Positions 1-8,740 of a DNA stretch of 64,000 nucleotides are shown piece after piece. Each line of letters begins with the position of its first letter. The first letter of the stretch is position 1. A program made the position numbers and the translations under genes. Origin of the DNA: Methanothrix harundinacea 6Ac (lineage in GTDB: Archaea > Halobacteriota > Methanosarcinia > Methanotrichales > Methanotrichaceae). Location: contig NC_017527.1 of the NCBI RefSeq assembly GCF_000235565.1, forward strand, positions 124,001 to 188,000, read 5' to 3'. The notes under the pieces are model-generated. The model had not been told where the DNA came from, did not search any database, and worked only from the letters and a program-made list of their open reading frames with translations.

Positions 1-161
1 GTTCAGCTGACTATCTCAACTCCGGGATGGTGGGGAGGGCGGATATATAAGGACTTACCTCTCCGCCGGGATTGCTGTCCTCTTTAGGAATATAAACCTC
101 AATTTCATGGACAATGAGGGTAAATGCGGCGGGATCGGCACCCCACGGGGTGGCGGGGGGG

Positions 162-1265
162 CTACTTCCCCCGGACGACTATGGTGAGGACGTCCTCGTC
201 GGTGAGGACGTGGTCGAGGCCCACCGACTGGCCCGGGAACTTGGCGCTCCTCCCCCAGACCTTGGCGTACCGGAAGAGGCGGACGAAATCCCGGTGGAGG
301 TGCTCGCAGACGGTCCTCACCGTCGACCCGTCCAGGATCACCAGCGGATCCTTCATGTCCGCCTTTCCCCGCTGGGGCTTCAGGTATATCCTGATGAACC
401 CGAGGGTATCGTATATCAGCTCCTTCAGCTCCTCTACCCCGACCCCCTTCTCGACGGAGAGGGGTATGAACTCTCTGGCTATCGTACTCTTGATATCCTC
501 CCGGACGTCGTCGTACTCGAGGTCGATCTTGTTGATGACGGCGAGCTGAGGGACGTATATCCTGTTTCCGGCAAGGAAGTCGACGAGGGTCTCGGTATCC
601 ACGTCCTCCCGGATGGTGATGATCCCGTTGACGATCCCATAGGCCCGGAGGATCTCGGCGATCTCGACCTCGGTCATCTGGGTGAGGGGGATGGTGTTTC
701 GGACGATGATCCCCCCCTTATCTGAGGGGCTGAGGGTGATGTCGGGGGGGACCTTATCGAGCCTGATCCCCGCCTCGTAGAGCTCCCGCTCCAGGACGTC
801 GAGGCGATAGTTGTAGACGTCCCCCATCAGGAGGATTATGTCCGCTGCCCTCGCCGCGGTGATCACCTCCCGGCCCCTCCCCTTCCCCTTGGAGGCACCC
901 TTTATGATCCCCGGCATATCCAGGATCTGGATCTTGGCGCCCTTGTACTCCATCACCCCGGGGATCACCTCCAGGGTCGTGAAATGGTATGCGCCCACCT
1001 CGGCGTAAGACCCCGTCAGAAGGTTGAGGAGGCTCGACTTGCCGACGGAGGGGTAGCCGACGAGGGCGACGGTGGCGTCCCCCGACTTCTTGACGTAGTA
1101 GCCCTTACCGCCGCCGGCACCTTTGATCCTCTGGAGCTCCTGCTGCGCCTTCAGCTTCGCTATCTTGGCCTTCAGCTTTCCGATGTGGTGCTCTGTGGCC
1201 TTGTTCTTCTGGGTGCTGAAGATCTCCTCTTCTATCGCCTGGATCTGCTCGTCGATCGTAGCCAT
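162..1265 (-). CDS. DRG-family GTP-binding protein
   Basis: A cytoplasmic GTPase of the DRG branch of the Obg superfamily, 367 residues; family members associate with ribosomes, and the archaeal role is not settled. Visible in order are a basic helical N-terminus (about 1-60), G1 GYPSVGKS (70-77), G3 DMPG (116-119), G4 NKID (245-248), and a C-terminal TGS domain (about 290-367). The frame stays open 36 codons further upstream to 1373, but that Gly/Pro-rich extension looks unrelated to the family, and the ATG at 1265 follows an SD-like GGCAGGTTA, so I chose it. It is divergent from rps8e. Confidence 0.93.
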   Translation of the reverse strand: MATIDEQIQAIEEEIFSTQKNKATEHHIGKLKAKIAKLKAQQELQRIKGAGGGKGYYVKKSGDATVALVGYPSVGKSSLLNLLTGSYAEVGAYHFTTLEVIPGVMEYKGAKIQILDMPGIIKGASKGKGRGREVITAARAADIILLMGDVYNYRLDVLERELYEAGIRLDKVPPDITLSPSDKGGIIVRNTIPLTQMTEVEIAEILRAYGIVNGIITIREDVDTETLVDFLAGNRIYVPQLAVINKIDLEYDDVREDIKSTIAREFIPLSVEKGVGVEELKELIYDTLGFIRIYLKPQRGKADMKDPLVILDGSTVRTVCEHLHRDFVRLFRYAKVWGRSAKFPGQSVGLDHVLTDEDVLTIVVRGK

Positions 1266-1573
1266 CGGTAACCTGCCTATAAAGGGCCCCGGACCGCCTT
1301 TTCCGCCATTCGCCGCCGGGATGACGCATCTCTCAGCCCCCTGGAGCCCCTCAGATATTAATGGTTTGGTCACCCCACAGGGGTTCGGCGGCAGAAGGAT
1401 GGGAGCCCCTCGCCCGGGCTATGGGACCGGGGCTGGGACGCCGGGCAGGAGGCGACCTCATATCGGCGGTGGCCGCCGAGGGCCGCCCGTCGGGGTCGGG
1501 CGGACCCCGCGGGAGGAGGAGCCAAAGGTATAAATATCGCCCCCCCATGACTATCCCCGATCCGGGGTATAGT
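1266..1573. other. Divergent intergenic region between DRG GTPase and rps8e
   Basis: GC-rich spacer of about 300 bases. It holds the rps8e TATA element (1528-1538, plus strand) and a possible minus-strand AT box (TTAATAT near 1352-1360) for the GTPase. Open frames crossing it have compositions typical of shadows. I see no RNA gene. Confidence 0.6.
1528..1538 (+). promoter_or_regulatory. TATA box of rps8e
   Basis: The sequence ggtataaatat lies about 37 bases before the rps8e ATG, preceded by purine-rich gccaaa. This is the only AT-rich block in a GC-rich spacer and matches the archaeal TATA/BRE layout. Confidence 0.7.
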
Positions 1574-1954
1574 ATGAAGTGGCAAGGAAGTTCAAAGAGG
1601 AAGTTCACCGGCGGAAGGCTGATCTCAAACCGGGGAAAGCAGAAGCATGAGCTGGGGAGAGAGGCTGGAGAGCCGAACGTCGACACCACCAGAAAGAAGC
1701 AGATCAGGACCCGAGGCGGCAATATCAAGATGAGGCTCCTCCGATGCGACGTGGCCAGCGTCGCCGATCCCGTCACCGGGAAGTCGAAGATCGCGAAGAT
1801 CGAACGGGTCAAGGACAACAGCGCGAACCTCAACTACATAAGAAGGAACATAATCTCCAAGGGCGCCATCATCAAGACCGATCTCGGAGACGCAAGAGTC
1901 ACCAGCAGGCCCGGCCAGGATGGGGTGGTCAACGCCATCCTAGTCGCCAAGTGA
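1574..1954 (+). CDS. rps8e: 30S ribosomal protein S8e
   Basis: Small-subunit ribosomal protein shared by archaea and eukaryotes, 126 residues, very basic. It starts MKWQGSSKRKFTGG, the typical N-terminus of the archaeal protein, and ends in the characteristic KGAIIKTDLG...VTSRPGQDG...VNA segment. The frame is open upstream to 1361, but the ATG at 1574 fits both the family N-terminus and the TATA box about 37 bases upstream. A small DUF1922 zinc protein follows after 22 bases and may share the transcript. Confidence 0.97.
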   Translation: MKWQGSSKRKFTGGRLISNRGKQKHELGREAGEPNVDTTRKKQIRTRGGNIKMRLLRCDVASVADPVTGKSKIAKIERVKDNSANLNYIRRNIISKGAIIKTDLGDARVTSRPGQDGVVNAILVAK

Positions 1955-1976
1955 TGCCAATAACGAAGCAATTTTG

Positions 1977-2186
1977 ATGTACCTGATCTTCAGGTGTTCC
2001 GGGTGCGGGCGCCACCTCTACGCCGAGGAGGGGTCCGCCACCAGGACCTGCCCCTGCGGGAAGAGGATCAAGCTGGGCCAGGTGAAGGTCCTCTCCCGGG
2101 CCAGGGATGAACGAGAGGCAGGAGACCTGGTGAGGGCCCTCCAGGTGGAGGGGCGCGGGATGACGGGCTTTTCTCCGGCGGGATGA
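1977..2186 (+). CDS. DUF1922 zinc-ribbon protein (MTH1184-like)
   Basis: A 69-residue protein beginning MYLIFRCSGCGRHLYA with a second knuckle CPCGK, so two pairs of cysteines (CxxC and CxC) that can bind one zinc. This matches the small archaeal DUF1922 family, whose structure is known but whose function is not. A TTG codon precedes the ATG at 1977 in frame; the family begins MYLIF, so the ATG is preferred. It follows rps8e closely in the same direction, suggesting cotranscription. Confidence 0.85.
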   Translation: MYLIFRCSGCGRHLYAEEGSATRTCPCGKRIKLGQVKVLSRARDEREAGDLVRALQVEGRGMTGFSPAG

Positions 2187-2294
2187 TCTAGCCGAGGCTT
2201 CTCATCCAGCTCTTGCGGCCGGGGGGGGCGGGAGCCGAAGGTCCTCTTTTCGTGACGGGCATCCCACGGGTCCAGTGCGGGGACCCTTCAATAA

Positions 2295-2304
2295 GTATAT
2301 AAAC
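2295..2304 (+). promoter_or_regulatory. TATA box for the gene at 2337
   Basis: The sequence gtatataaac lies about 33 bases before the TTG start at 2337. A strong SD match, ggtgatc (2328-2334), sits between them, which supports both the promoter and the TTG start. Confidence 0.7.
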
Positions 2305-2336
2305 CTCGGGAGATACGCCCGGACTGGGGTGATCAA

Positions 2337-2735
2337 TTGTCGGAAGGGCATTTAAAAGCGTCATTGGTGGTGGCTGCAGCCTTGGTCCTGGCCTTATCGG
2401 GACCTCTCGCCTCGGCCACCCTCTGGAGTTCGGGGATTTACGGCCTTGGATACGGATCCTTCTCTTCGGCTTCTATGAGCGTCAGGTCGGAGGACGGGGT
2501 CGTTAAGCTCGGAAGCTACGGCATCCCGACGACCCCCCAGGTCTCAAAGGTGCCAGCGGTGCAGCTTGGAAGCTACGGCATCCAGGACGTCAAGGCGGCG
2601 GAGACCCCGGGGGCCCTCCAGCTCAGCGGCTACTTCCAGAACATGGGAAGCTATACGAACATGTACTTCACGCCGATCCTCGGCGGCACCTTCGGCGGTG
2701 GCGGCGGTAGCGGCGGCTGCAGCAGCTGCGGCTGA
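2337..2735 (+). CDS. Small exported protein with GSYGI repeats and Gly-rich CSSCG tail
   Basis: I do not recognise a family. The 132-residue protein has a clear Sec-type signal peptide (hydrophobic about 8-24, ending LASA), a Tyr/Gly/Ser-rich middle with two copies of LGSYGI and further GSY and SGY variants, and a tail of eight or more glycines ending CSSCG at the very C-terminus. The TTG start is set by a near-perfect SD (ggtgatc) and a TATA box 33 bases upstream. A strong hairpin-T7 terminator follows at once, so it is a monocistronic and probably well-expressed transcript. It faces a radical SAM gene tail to tail. It could be a surface or structural protein, or the substrate of a maturation enzyme; the latter is speculation. 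Confidence 0.75.
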   Translation: MSEGHLKASLVVAAALVLALSGPLASATLWSSGIYGLGYGSFSSASMSVRSEDGVVKLGSYGIPTTPQVSKVPAVQLGSYGIQDVKAAETPGALQLSGYFQNMGSYTNMYFTPILGGTFGGGGGSGGCSSCG

Positions 2736-2752
2736 TCTATCGAGAAGCCCGG

Positions 2753-2776
2753 GGGTGGGGAACCACCCATTTTTTT
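2753..2776 (+). terminator. Hairpin-oligo(T) terminator
   Basis: A perfect 6-bp stem (gggtgg / ccaccc) with a GGAA loop is followed by one A and seven Ts, 17 bases after the stop of the exported protein gene. Confidence 0.8.
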
Positions 2777-2843
2777 AACCATTTGGGATCCAGGACCAGG
2801 GCCTCCGGCCGAAGGATCCGGATTTATCCAAATCCAAGCCGCC

Positions 2844-3821
2844 TCAGATCCACCGGTAGTGGATGAGGACCTCGGGGACGAAGTCGTAGAGGAGGCTGTT
2901 CTCGACGTAACCGAAGAAGAGGCAGCCTCCACACTCCCGGACGATCTCCTCTCTCCTCCTCTTCGAGGCGGCCCAGACGGAGGCGAGCCCCTGAGATGCG
3001 TTCCCCAGGGGCTCCTTCTGGACCCTGCAGGCGTGGACCGTACCGTCGGAGGCGACGGAGAGGACGATCCCCGGAGCGTGGCACCGAAAATCCCGCCTCT
3101 GGTCCCGGACCATCTTGAGGTAGGTGATGGAGTTGATGATGGGGCCGCCCGTCCTCTTGATGTCGATCAGGCCGTCGATGGACCGCCGGTACTCGGGAAG
3201 GTCGGCTTTGCCGATGGTGTAATCGTCCCAGACCTCGCCCACGACCCCGGGGGCCCGGTGGACCGGCTCAAAGGAGATGAGGACGCCTAGCTCCTCCGCC
3301 AGGCGGACGAGCTCCGCCAGCTCCCCGAGGTTCTTTCTGCTGATGACGCAGTTGATCAGGACCCGGTGACCTGCCCTCCGGGCCGCCCTGATCCCCTCGA
3401 GGACCGGCTCCAGGGGAGCCCCCCGGATCTCCGGGTAGGAGCCGATCCCGTCGACGGAGACGGATAGAAGGTCGAGGCATGATAGGTCGCCGACCCGCTC
3501 GGATAAGAGGGCCCCGTTGGTGATGAGGGAGGTGACCATCCCCAGGGCCTTGGCGTGGCGGAGGATGGCGGGGAGCTCCGGCCGGAGGAGGGGCTCGGCG
3601 GTCCAGGCGTTGTAGACCCCTATCCCGAAGGATCGAGCGTCGTCCAGCATCGCGAATATTTCGTCCGAGGTCATCTCCGGGCCAGGGGTCCGCCAGTACT
3701 CGCAGAAGGGGCAGCGGAGGTTGCACCGGGCGTTGATCCCGTGGGATAGGACAAAGGGCCTCCTCCTCACCCTCATCTGGACGAGGGCCTGGAGGGCGAC
3801 CTTGGGGTTGAAGGAGGCCAT
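2844..3821 (-). CDS. Radical SAM protein with SPASM-like C-terminal cysteines
   Basis: A 325-residue radical SAM enzyme. The CxxxCxxC cluster motif is CNLRCPFC near residue 33, followed by EYWRTPG and a TIM-barrel-like core with SVSVDG. The C-terminal part carries additional cysteines (one before HAPG, one in VHACRV, and CGGC) that could hold an auxiliary Fe-S cluster, as in SPASM-type enzymes. The substrate cannot be read from the sequence. It lies 16 bases downstream of lysA on the same strand, so it is probably cotranscribed, and it converges on the gene for the small Cys-tailed exported protein. It could be a peptide-modifying enzyme or act in lipid or cofactor metabolism. Confidence 0.85.
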   Translation of the reverse strand: MASFNPKVALQALVQMRVRRRPFVLSHGINARCNLRCPFCEYWRTPGPEMTSDEIFAMLDDARSFGIGVYNAWTAEPLLRPELPAILRHAKALGMVTSLITNGALLSERVGDLSCLDLLSVSVDGIGSYPEIRGAPLEPVLEGIRAARRAGHRVLINCVISRKNLGELAELVRLAEELGVLISFEPVHRAPGVVGEVWDDYTIGKADLPEYRRSIDGLIDIKRTGGPIINSITYLKMVRDQRRDFRCHAPGIVLSVASDGTVHACRVQKEPLGNASQGLASVWAASKRRREEIVRECGGCLFFGYVENSLLYDFVPEVLIHYRWI

Positions 3822-3837
3822 CTTCGCCTTCTCCCCC

Positions 3838-5121
3838 TCACTTCAGGAGCCGGGCCGGGACGACCTGCCCCGAGAGGAGGACGCTCTGGTCCTCGCCCCG
3901 GCGGATCAGCTCCGCCCGGCCGCCGCCCACCAGGACCTCGGGGCACCGGGGCTGGCCGTTGTAGACCGAGGCCATGGAGAAGCCGTAGGCTCCGGCGTCG
4001 AGCATCGCGATGAGGTCTCCACGCTCGATCCGGGGGAGGTTCCGATCCTTTGCCAGGACGTCCCCGCTCTCGCAGATGGGGCCGACGACGGTGTACCTCT
4101 CCTCCGCCCTCCCATCGGCCTTGTTTGCGACGACGACGTGGTGGTAGGCGTCGTAGAGCATCGGCCTTGCCAGGAGGTTGAAGCCGGCGTCGACGCCGAC
4201 GAAGTTTACGTGGGCCCTCTTGACGACGTTCACCCTGGTGAGGAATATGGTGGAATCGGCGACGATGCTCCGCCCCGGCTCCAGGATCATCCTCGGGCTT
4301 ATCCCGAGCCTCCGGCACCCCTCCTCGAAGACCGGCTTGATGCCGGATGCCAGCTGTGACGGCGTCGGGGCGGCCGTCTCGGGGGTGTATGGTATGCCGA
4401 GGCCGCCGCCGAAGTCCATCATCTCGATTTTGCCCCCGACCTCGACGATCCGGCCCGCCAGCTCCATCATCCTCGCCGCCGCCTCGACGAACGGGGCGGT
4501 ATCGAGGATCTGGGAGCCGATGTGGCAGTGGAGGCCGACGGGTTTCACCCCTTCCAGGCCCATCGCCCTCTCGTATACCTCGACGAGATCCTGCCAGGGG
4601 ATCCCGAACTTGGAGGTCTTCAGGCCGGTGGCGATCTTGGGGTGGGTCTTTGCGGAGACGTCGGGGTTGACCCGGAAGGCCACCTCCGCCTCCTCGCCCA
4701 TCTCCTTCGCGACCTCGGCCAGGGCCAGAAGCTCATCTAGCGAGTCGGCGGAGATCCGGACCCCGGCCTCCAGGGCCATCTTTAGCTCCTCGGTCCTCTT
4801 GGAGTTGCCGTTGAAGAGGACCTTCTCACCGGGGATCCCCGCCATCCGCACAAGAGACAGCTCCCCGGCGGAGAAGACGTCCGCCCCCAGCCCCTCCTCC
4901 GCCAGAATCCGGAGGAGGGCCAGGTTCCCGTTCGCCTTGACGGCGAAGTAGATCAGAGCTTCAGGGAAGGCCTCCCGGTAGGCCCGGGCGTTCGCCCGCA
5001 GCCGCGCCTCGCTCGTCACGTAAAGGGGCGTTCCGAACTCCTCGGCGAGGTCGACGACGTCGACCCCGTCGATGGTGAGGTGCCCCCCTTCCGCCCTCAG
5101 GTGATCCTTCGTCCCGAACAT
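3838..5121 (-). CDS. lysA: Diaminopimelate decarboxylase
   Basis: PLP-dependent decarboxylase converting meso-diaminopimelate to lysine, the last step of the DAP route; 427 residues, the usual length. Visible are the Schiff-base lysine in YFAVKAN (K62), HIGSQ, the glycine-rich FGGGLGIPY, the phosphate-binding EPGRS, and the substrate/dimer-interface motif CESGD. The start at 5121 (MFGTKDHLR) fits family N-termini. It is the first gene of a short unit with the downstream radical SAM gene. Confidence 0.96.
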   Translation of the reverse strand: MFGTKDHLRAEGGHLTIDGVDVVDLAEEFGTPLYVTSEARLRANARAYREAFPEALIYFAVKANGNLALLRILAEEGLGADVFSAGELSLVRMAGIPGEKVLFNGNSKRTEELKMALEAGVRISADSLDELLALAEVAKEMGEEAEVAFRVNPDVSAKTHPKIATGLKTSKFGIPWQDLVEVYERAMGLEGVKPVGLHCHIGSQILDTAPFVEAAARMMELAGRIVEVGGKIEMMDFGGGLGIPYTPETAAPTPSQLASGIKPVFEEGCRRLGISPRMILEPGRSIVADSTIFLTRVNVVKRAHVNFVGVDAGFNLLARPMLYDAYHHVVVANKADGRAEERYTVVGPICESGDVLAKDRNLPRIERGDLIAMLDAGAYGFSMASVYNGQPRCPEVLVGGGRAELIRRGEDQSVLLSGQVVPARLLK

Positions 5122-5182
5122 ACCTCTGGATGAAGGGGTCGGAGGCGTAAAATCTTTTTCCTGCCTTTCCGGTGCGAAGATC

Positions 5183-5647
5183 TCAGCCCGGCTCTTCGGA
5201 GGGCGGAGGAGAGGGGATCATCGCCACCTCCACCCCCGCCAGCTCTAAAAACCGGAGCGCCTCGTCGTCGGGGTAGGGGTTTCCGTAGACGACCCTCTGG
5301 ATCTGAGAGTTGATGATGATCTTGGCGCAGAGGATGCAGGGCTGGTGGGTGCAGTAGAGGGTGGCGCCGCTGGTGCTGACGCCGTGGATCGCCGCCTGGA
5401 TGATGGCGTTCTGCTCGGCGTGGACGGCGCGGCAAAGCTCGTGGCGGTATCCGCTCTCGACGTTCTCGCGGCGGCATCCGACCTCGAGGCAGTGGGGGAG
5501 GCCCATCGGGGCGCCGTTGTACCCGGTGGAGAGGATCCTCTTCTCCCTCACCAGGACGGCTCCGACTTGGTGGCGGAGGCATGTAGACCGGGTCGCGACG
5601 ACGCTCGCGATCTCCATGAAGTACTCGTCGAGGGAGGGGCGGTCCAT
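5183..5647 (-). CDS. Deoxycytidylate (dCMP) deaminase family protein
   Basis: Zinc-dependent deaminase of the ComEB/dCMP deaminase type, converting dCMP to dUMP for thymidylate synthesis; 154 residues. Motifs are the zinc-site HAEQNAI and PCILCAK, plus GYNGAPMGLPHC, which is typical of dCMP deaminases. The frame is open upstream to 5902, but that part is a GC-rich shadow of the LysRS leader; the ATG at 5647 (MDRPSLDEYFM) fits the family. It is divergent from lysK. Confidence 0.92.
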   Translation of the reverse strand: MDRPSLDEYFMEIASVVATRSTCLRHQVGAVLVREKRILSTGYNGAPMGLPHCLEVGCRRENVESGYRHELCRAVHAEQNAIIQAAIHGVSTSGATLYCTHQPCILCAKIIINSQIQRVVYGNPYPDDEALRFLELAGVEVAMIPSPPPSEEPG

Positions 5648-5845
5648 GGCCCCGGCTTTGATCCGATCCGATATCTCTCTTTCCGTTCCAGCCTCAAAAC
5701 TTCTTCCGCCAAGACAAAACCGGCCCACCTCCGCCCTGCCGCCCCTCGGCCATCCTGGATCCTCGCCGTCCCCACCGCGGGGCAGCCTGGCGGGGACGGC
5801 CGAGGGCGGAAAGTTAATATCACCATCTCGATCGATGGTGAGGCC

Positions 5846-7339
5846 ATGACGATTCACTGGGCCGATGTGGCGGCCGAGAAGCTCGCCGACCGGAGCCCCC
5901 ATACGGTGGCGACGGGGATCACCCCCTCAGGCCAGATCCACCTCGGCAATATGCGGGAGGTCATGACCGCCGACGCCGTCTTTCGGGCGATCCTCAGCCG
6001 GGGCGGCGAGGCCCGGCTGATATACATAGCCGACACCTACGACCCCCTCCGGAGGCTCTATCCCTTCCTGCCGAAGAGCTTCGAGGAGCACGTGGGTAAG
6101 CCCCTCTCCGAGATCCCCTGCCCCGAGGGGTGCTGTGAGAGCTACGCCGACCACTTCCTCCTCCCCTTCTTCGACTCCCTGGAGAGGCTGGGGATCAGGC
6201 CCGAGGTCTACCGGGCAGACCGGATGTACAAGGACGGCCTCTACGTCGACGCCATCAAGACCGCCCTCCTGAAGAGGGACGATATAGCGAGGATCCTGAA
6301 GGAGGTCTCAGGGAGGGACCTTCCCGCCGACTGGTCCCCCCTCGACGCCATCTGCGAGAGCTGCGGGAGGCTGAACAGCACGAAGGTGACGGGATTCGAC
6401 CTCGAAGGCGAAACGGCCGAGTACGTCTGCCGGTGCGGCCAATCGGGGACGGCGAGCTTCCGGGGCGGGGGGAAGCTCGCCTGGAGGGTCGACTGGCCCG
6501 CCCGGTGGTCGATCCTCGAGGTCACCGTCGAGCCCTTCGGAAAAGACCACGCCACCGCCGGGGGATCTTACGACACCGGGAAGAGGATCTCCGAGGAGGT
6601 CTACGGGTACCCCGCCCCCTACCCCGTCGTCTACGAGTGGATCCACCTGAAGGGGAAGGGGGCGATGCACTCCTCCACCGGGATCGTCGTGACGATCCGG
6701 GATATGCTGGACGTCGTCCCGCCGGAGGTCCTCCGCTACCTGATCATCAGGACGAAGCCCGAGAAGCACATCGAGTTCGACCCCGGCCTCCCCCTCCTCA
6801 CCCTCATCGAGGAGTACGACCGCAGGGCCGGTGAGGAGAGGGCCATCGAGCTATCGAAGGTCGGGGCGGAGCAGGCTACCGCCATACCCTACCGGCACAT
6901 GGTGACGGCGGTCCAGATCGCCGGAGACGATCCCGAGAAGCTGATGGTGGTCCTGGAGAGGAGCGGCTACGACACCTCGGAGGGGGACCGGATCCTCTCC
7001 CGGGCCGCCAACGTCAGGGCCTGGCTCGACAGGTACGCGCCCCCCTTCGTAAAGTTCCACCTCCAGGAGGCCCTGCCGGCGAAGATCAAGAACGTCGAAC
7101 CCGAGCTCCGGGAGGCCCTCGGCGCCCTGGCGGGGAGGATCGAGGGGAAGGGCGCCGAGGAGATCCACAACGAGGTCTACGCCGTCGCCGAGGAGAGGGG
7201 GATCGAGGCAAAGGAGCTCTTCAGCGCGATATACGTCGCCTTCCTGGGGCAGAAGCAGGGGCCGAAGGCCGGGTGGTTTTTGGCGAGCCTCGACGGCGAG
7301 TTCGTGCGGGAGAGGCTCCTCGCAGCCGCCGCCGATTAG
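5846..7339 (+). CDS. lysK: Lysyl-tRNA synthetase, class I
   Basis: Class I LysRS, found in many archaea and unrelated to the bacterial class II enzyme; 497 residues. It shows the HIGH-type PSGQIHLGN, the KMSKS-type loop KGAMHSSTG, and cysteine clusters CPEGCC and CESCG...CRCG that may bind zinc. The frame is open from 5345, but the upstream part is antisense to the deaminase gene; the ATG at 5846 gives the usual N-terminus MTIHWADVAAEK. An AT-rich box (gttaatatc, about 5813-5821) lies about 28 bases upstream. Confidence 0.95.
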   Translation: MTIHWADVAAEKLADRSPHTVATGITPSGQIHLGNMREVMTADAVFRAILSRGGEARLIYIADTYDPLRRLYPFLPKSFEEHVGKPLSEIPCPEGCCESYADHFLLPFFDSLERLGIRPEVYRADRMYKDGLYVDAIKTALLKRDDIARILKEVSGRDLPADWSPLDAICESCGRLNSTKVTGFDLEGETAEYVCRCGQSGTASFRGGGKLAWRVDWPARWSILEVTVEPFGKDHATAGGSYDTGKRISEEVYGYPAPYPVVYEWIHLKGKGAMHSSTGIVVTIRDMLDVVPPEVLRYLIIRTKPEKHIEFDPGLPLLTLIEEYDRRAGEERAIELSKVGAEQATAIPYRHMVTAVQIAGDDPEKLMVVLERSGYDTSEGDRILSRAANVRAWLDRYAPPFVKFHLQEALPAKIKNVEPELREALGALAGRIEGKGAEEIHNEVYAVAEERGIEAKELFSAIYVAFLGQKQGPKAGWFLASLDGEFVRERLLAAAAD

Positions 7340-7438
7340 GTCAGGCGGGATGGAGGAGGTCGCAGAATTGACAGCGGGTCCAGAGGGGACCGAGGGGCAA
7401 AGGCCATGCCCCGGGGCGGCAGAGAAGGAGGCGGCATC

Positions 7439-7930
7439 ATGAGGAAGAAAACGGAGGATAAGGTCGCCGTCTACCTGGCCGGCCCCCTCTTCAGCCGCGC
7501 CGAGGTGGAGTGGGCCGGATCTCTCAAGAGGGAGATGGAGGCGGCCCTGGGGGAGAGGATCGAGGTGATCTGGCCCTTCGAGGTCGCCTCCGGATCGAAG
7601 GGGGAGATCTTCCAGGCGAACCTGGCGGCCCTCATCAGGTCTCCCCTGATGGTGGCGGTCCTGGACGGCCCCGCCGTCGACGACGGGACCGCCTGGGAGG
7701 TGGGCTGCCACTTCGCCCTCTTCGGCCGGCGGGCGATCGGGATCAGGACCGACGTCAGGAAGGCTGGGGAGGCCCCCGACTCCAGGGTGAACCTGATGAT
7801 CGAGGAGGCGTGCAGGGCGGTGGTGGGGGAGGTCGGGGTCCTCCTCCGGGAGCTTGCGGCCGCCCTGGAGGAGGTCTCCCCGCCAGAGTTGAACGCCATC
7901 GGTCCGAAGGCCCCAGAGCCTGCAGAATGA
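7439..7930 (+). CDS. Nucleoside 2-deoxyribosyltransferase family protein
   Basis: A 163-residue protein of the nucleoside 2-deoxyribosyltransferase fold, with N-terminal VYLAGPLF and the signature DGPAVDDGTAWEVG followed by FALFGRR. Family members transfer or hydrolyse deoxyribosyl groups of nucleosides or nucleotides; the exact substrate is open. The start is set by a strong SD, aaggagg (7425-7431), seven bases before ATG 7439, rather than the earlier in-frame codon at 7406. Its stop overlaps the next gene's ATG (ATGA), so translation is coupled. Confidence 0.9.
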   Translation: MRKKTEDKVAVYLAGPLFSRAEVEWAGSLKREMEAALGERIEVIWPFEVASGSKGEIFQANLAALIRSPLMVAVLDGPAVDDGTAWEVGCHFALFGRRAIGIRTDVRKAGEAPDSRVNLMIEEACRAVVGEVGVLLRELAAALEEVSPPELNAIGPKAPEPAE

Positions 7931-8709
7931 CGACGGCAAGGCCGATCCTCAACGAGCCCCTCCTCCTGGTGGAGGGGAGGAGAAAGGTGCTGGTGGCCGC
8001 AGACCTCCACATGGGGATCGAGCACCAGCTCTGGCTCGGCGGCGCCAGCGTCCCCAGCCAGACCGGAAAGATGCTGGCGGGGCTCAAGCTCCGGGTAGGC
8101 GAGGTGGAGCCCGATCGGGTGATCCTCCTCGGGGACGTCAAGCACAACCTCCCCTGGACCTCCTTTCAGGAGAGGAGCGAGGTCCCCTCCTTCCTCCAGG
8201 CGCTATCCGACATGGTCGAGGTGGAGATCGTCGCCGGAAACCATGACTTGGGGATAGCTGAGCTCGCCCCGCCGGAGGTGTCCGTCCATCCCCCCGGGGG
8301 GGTGGTCATCGACTCCGTCGGCTACTTCCACGGCCACACCTGGCCCGACCCGGAGGTCTTCAGGGCGGAGATCCTGGTGGCCTCCCACCTCCATCCGGCG
8401 GTGAGGCTCGCCGACCGGATCGGCTCCGGCCCCCCCGAGAGGGCTTGGGTGAGGACGCCCCTCTCCCGGGAGGGGCTGAGGGAGGAGTACGGCAGGGATC
8501 TCGAGGGACCCGAGATGACGATCGTCCCCGCCTATAACCCCCTCTGCGGGGGCTATCCCCTCGACGCCGCCACCCGGGAGGACCGGGGTCCGATTCCTAG
8601 GATGGCCCGCCTCGACCTCTCCAGGGTCTACCTACTGGACGGGACGGACCTGGGGAGGCTCGACAGGATACGGCTCGTCCAGGCGAAGAGGACCGGGAAG
8701 CTCCGCTGA
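7927..8709 (+). CDS. Metallophosphoesterase (archaeal MJ0037 type)
   Basis: Calcineurin-fold phosphoesterase of 260 residues with all metal-binding blocks: AADLHMG (D, H), LLGDVKHN (GD), AGNHD, and ASHLHP. This matches the small archaeal COG1407-like family of predicted phosphoesterases, whose substrates are unknown. ATG 7927 overlaps the stop of the deoxyribosyltransferase (ATGA). The longer same-frame ORF from 7510 is a shadow of the upstream gene. pyrE follows after 31 bases, so three nucleotide-related genes may form one unit. Confidence 0.9.
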   Translation: MTTARPILNEPLLLVEGRRKVLVAADLHMGIEHQLWLGGASVPSQTGKMLAGLKLRVGEVEPDRVILLGDVKHNLPWTSFQERSEVPSFLQALSDMVEVEIVAGNHDLGIAELAPPEVSVHPPGGVVIDSVGYFHGHTWPDPEVFRAEILVASHLHPAVRLADRIGSGPPERAWVRTPLSREGLREEYGRDLEGPEMTIVPAYNPLCGGYPLDAATREDRGPIPRMARLDLSRVYLLDGTDLGRLDRIRLVQAKRTGKLR

Positions 8710-8740
8710 AGTTATATCTCCGGTATGCTTCAACGAAGGC

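Noticed and set aside
5345-5845. Long N-terminal extension of the lysK frame
   Set aside because: It is antisense to the dCMP deaminase gene and has the Gly/Ala/Asp-rich look of a GC-rich shadow; the LysRS N-terminus starts at 5846.
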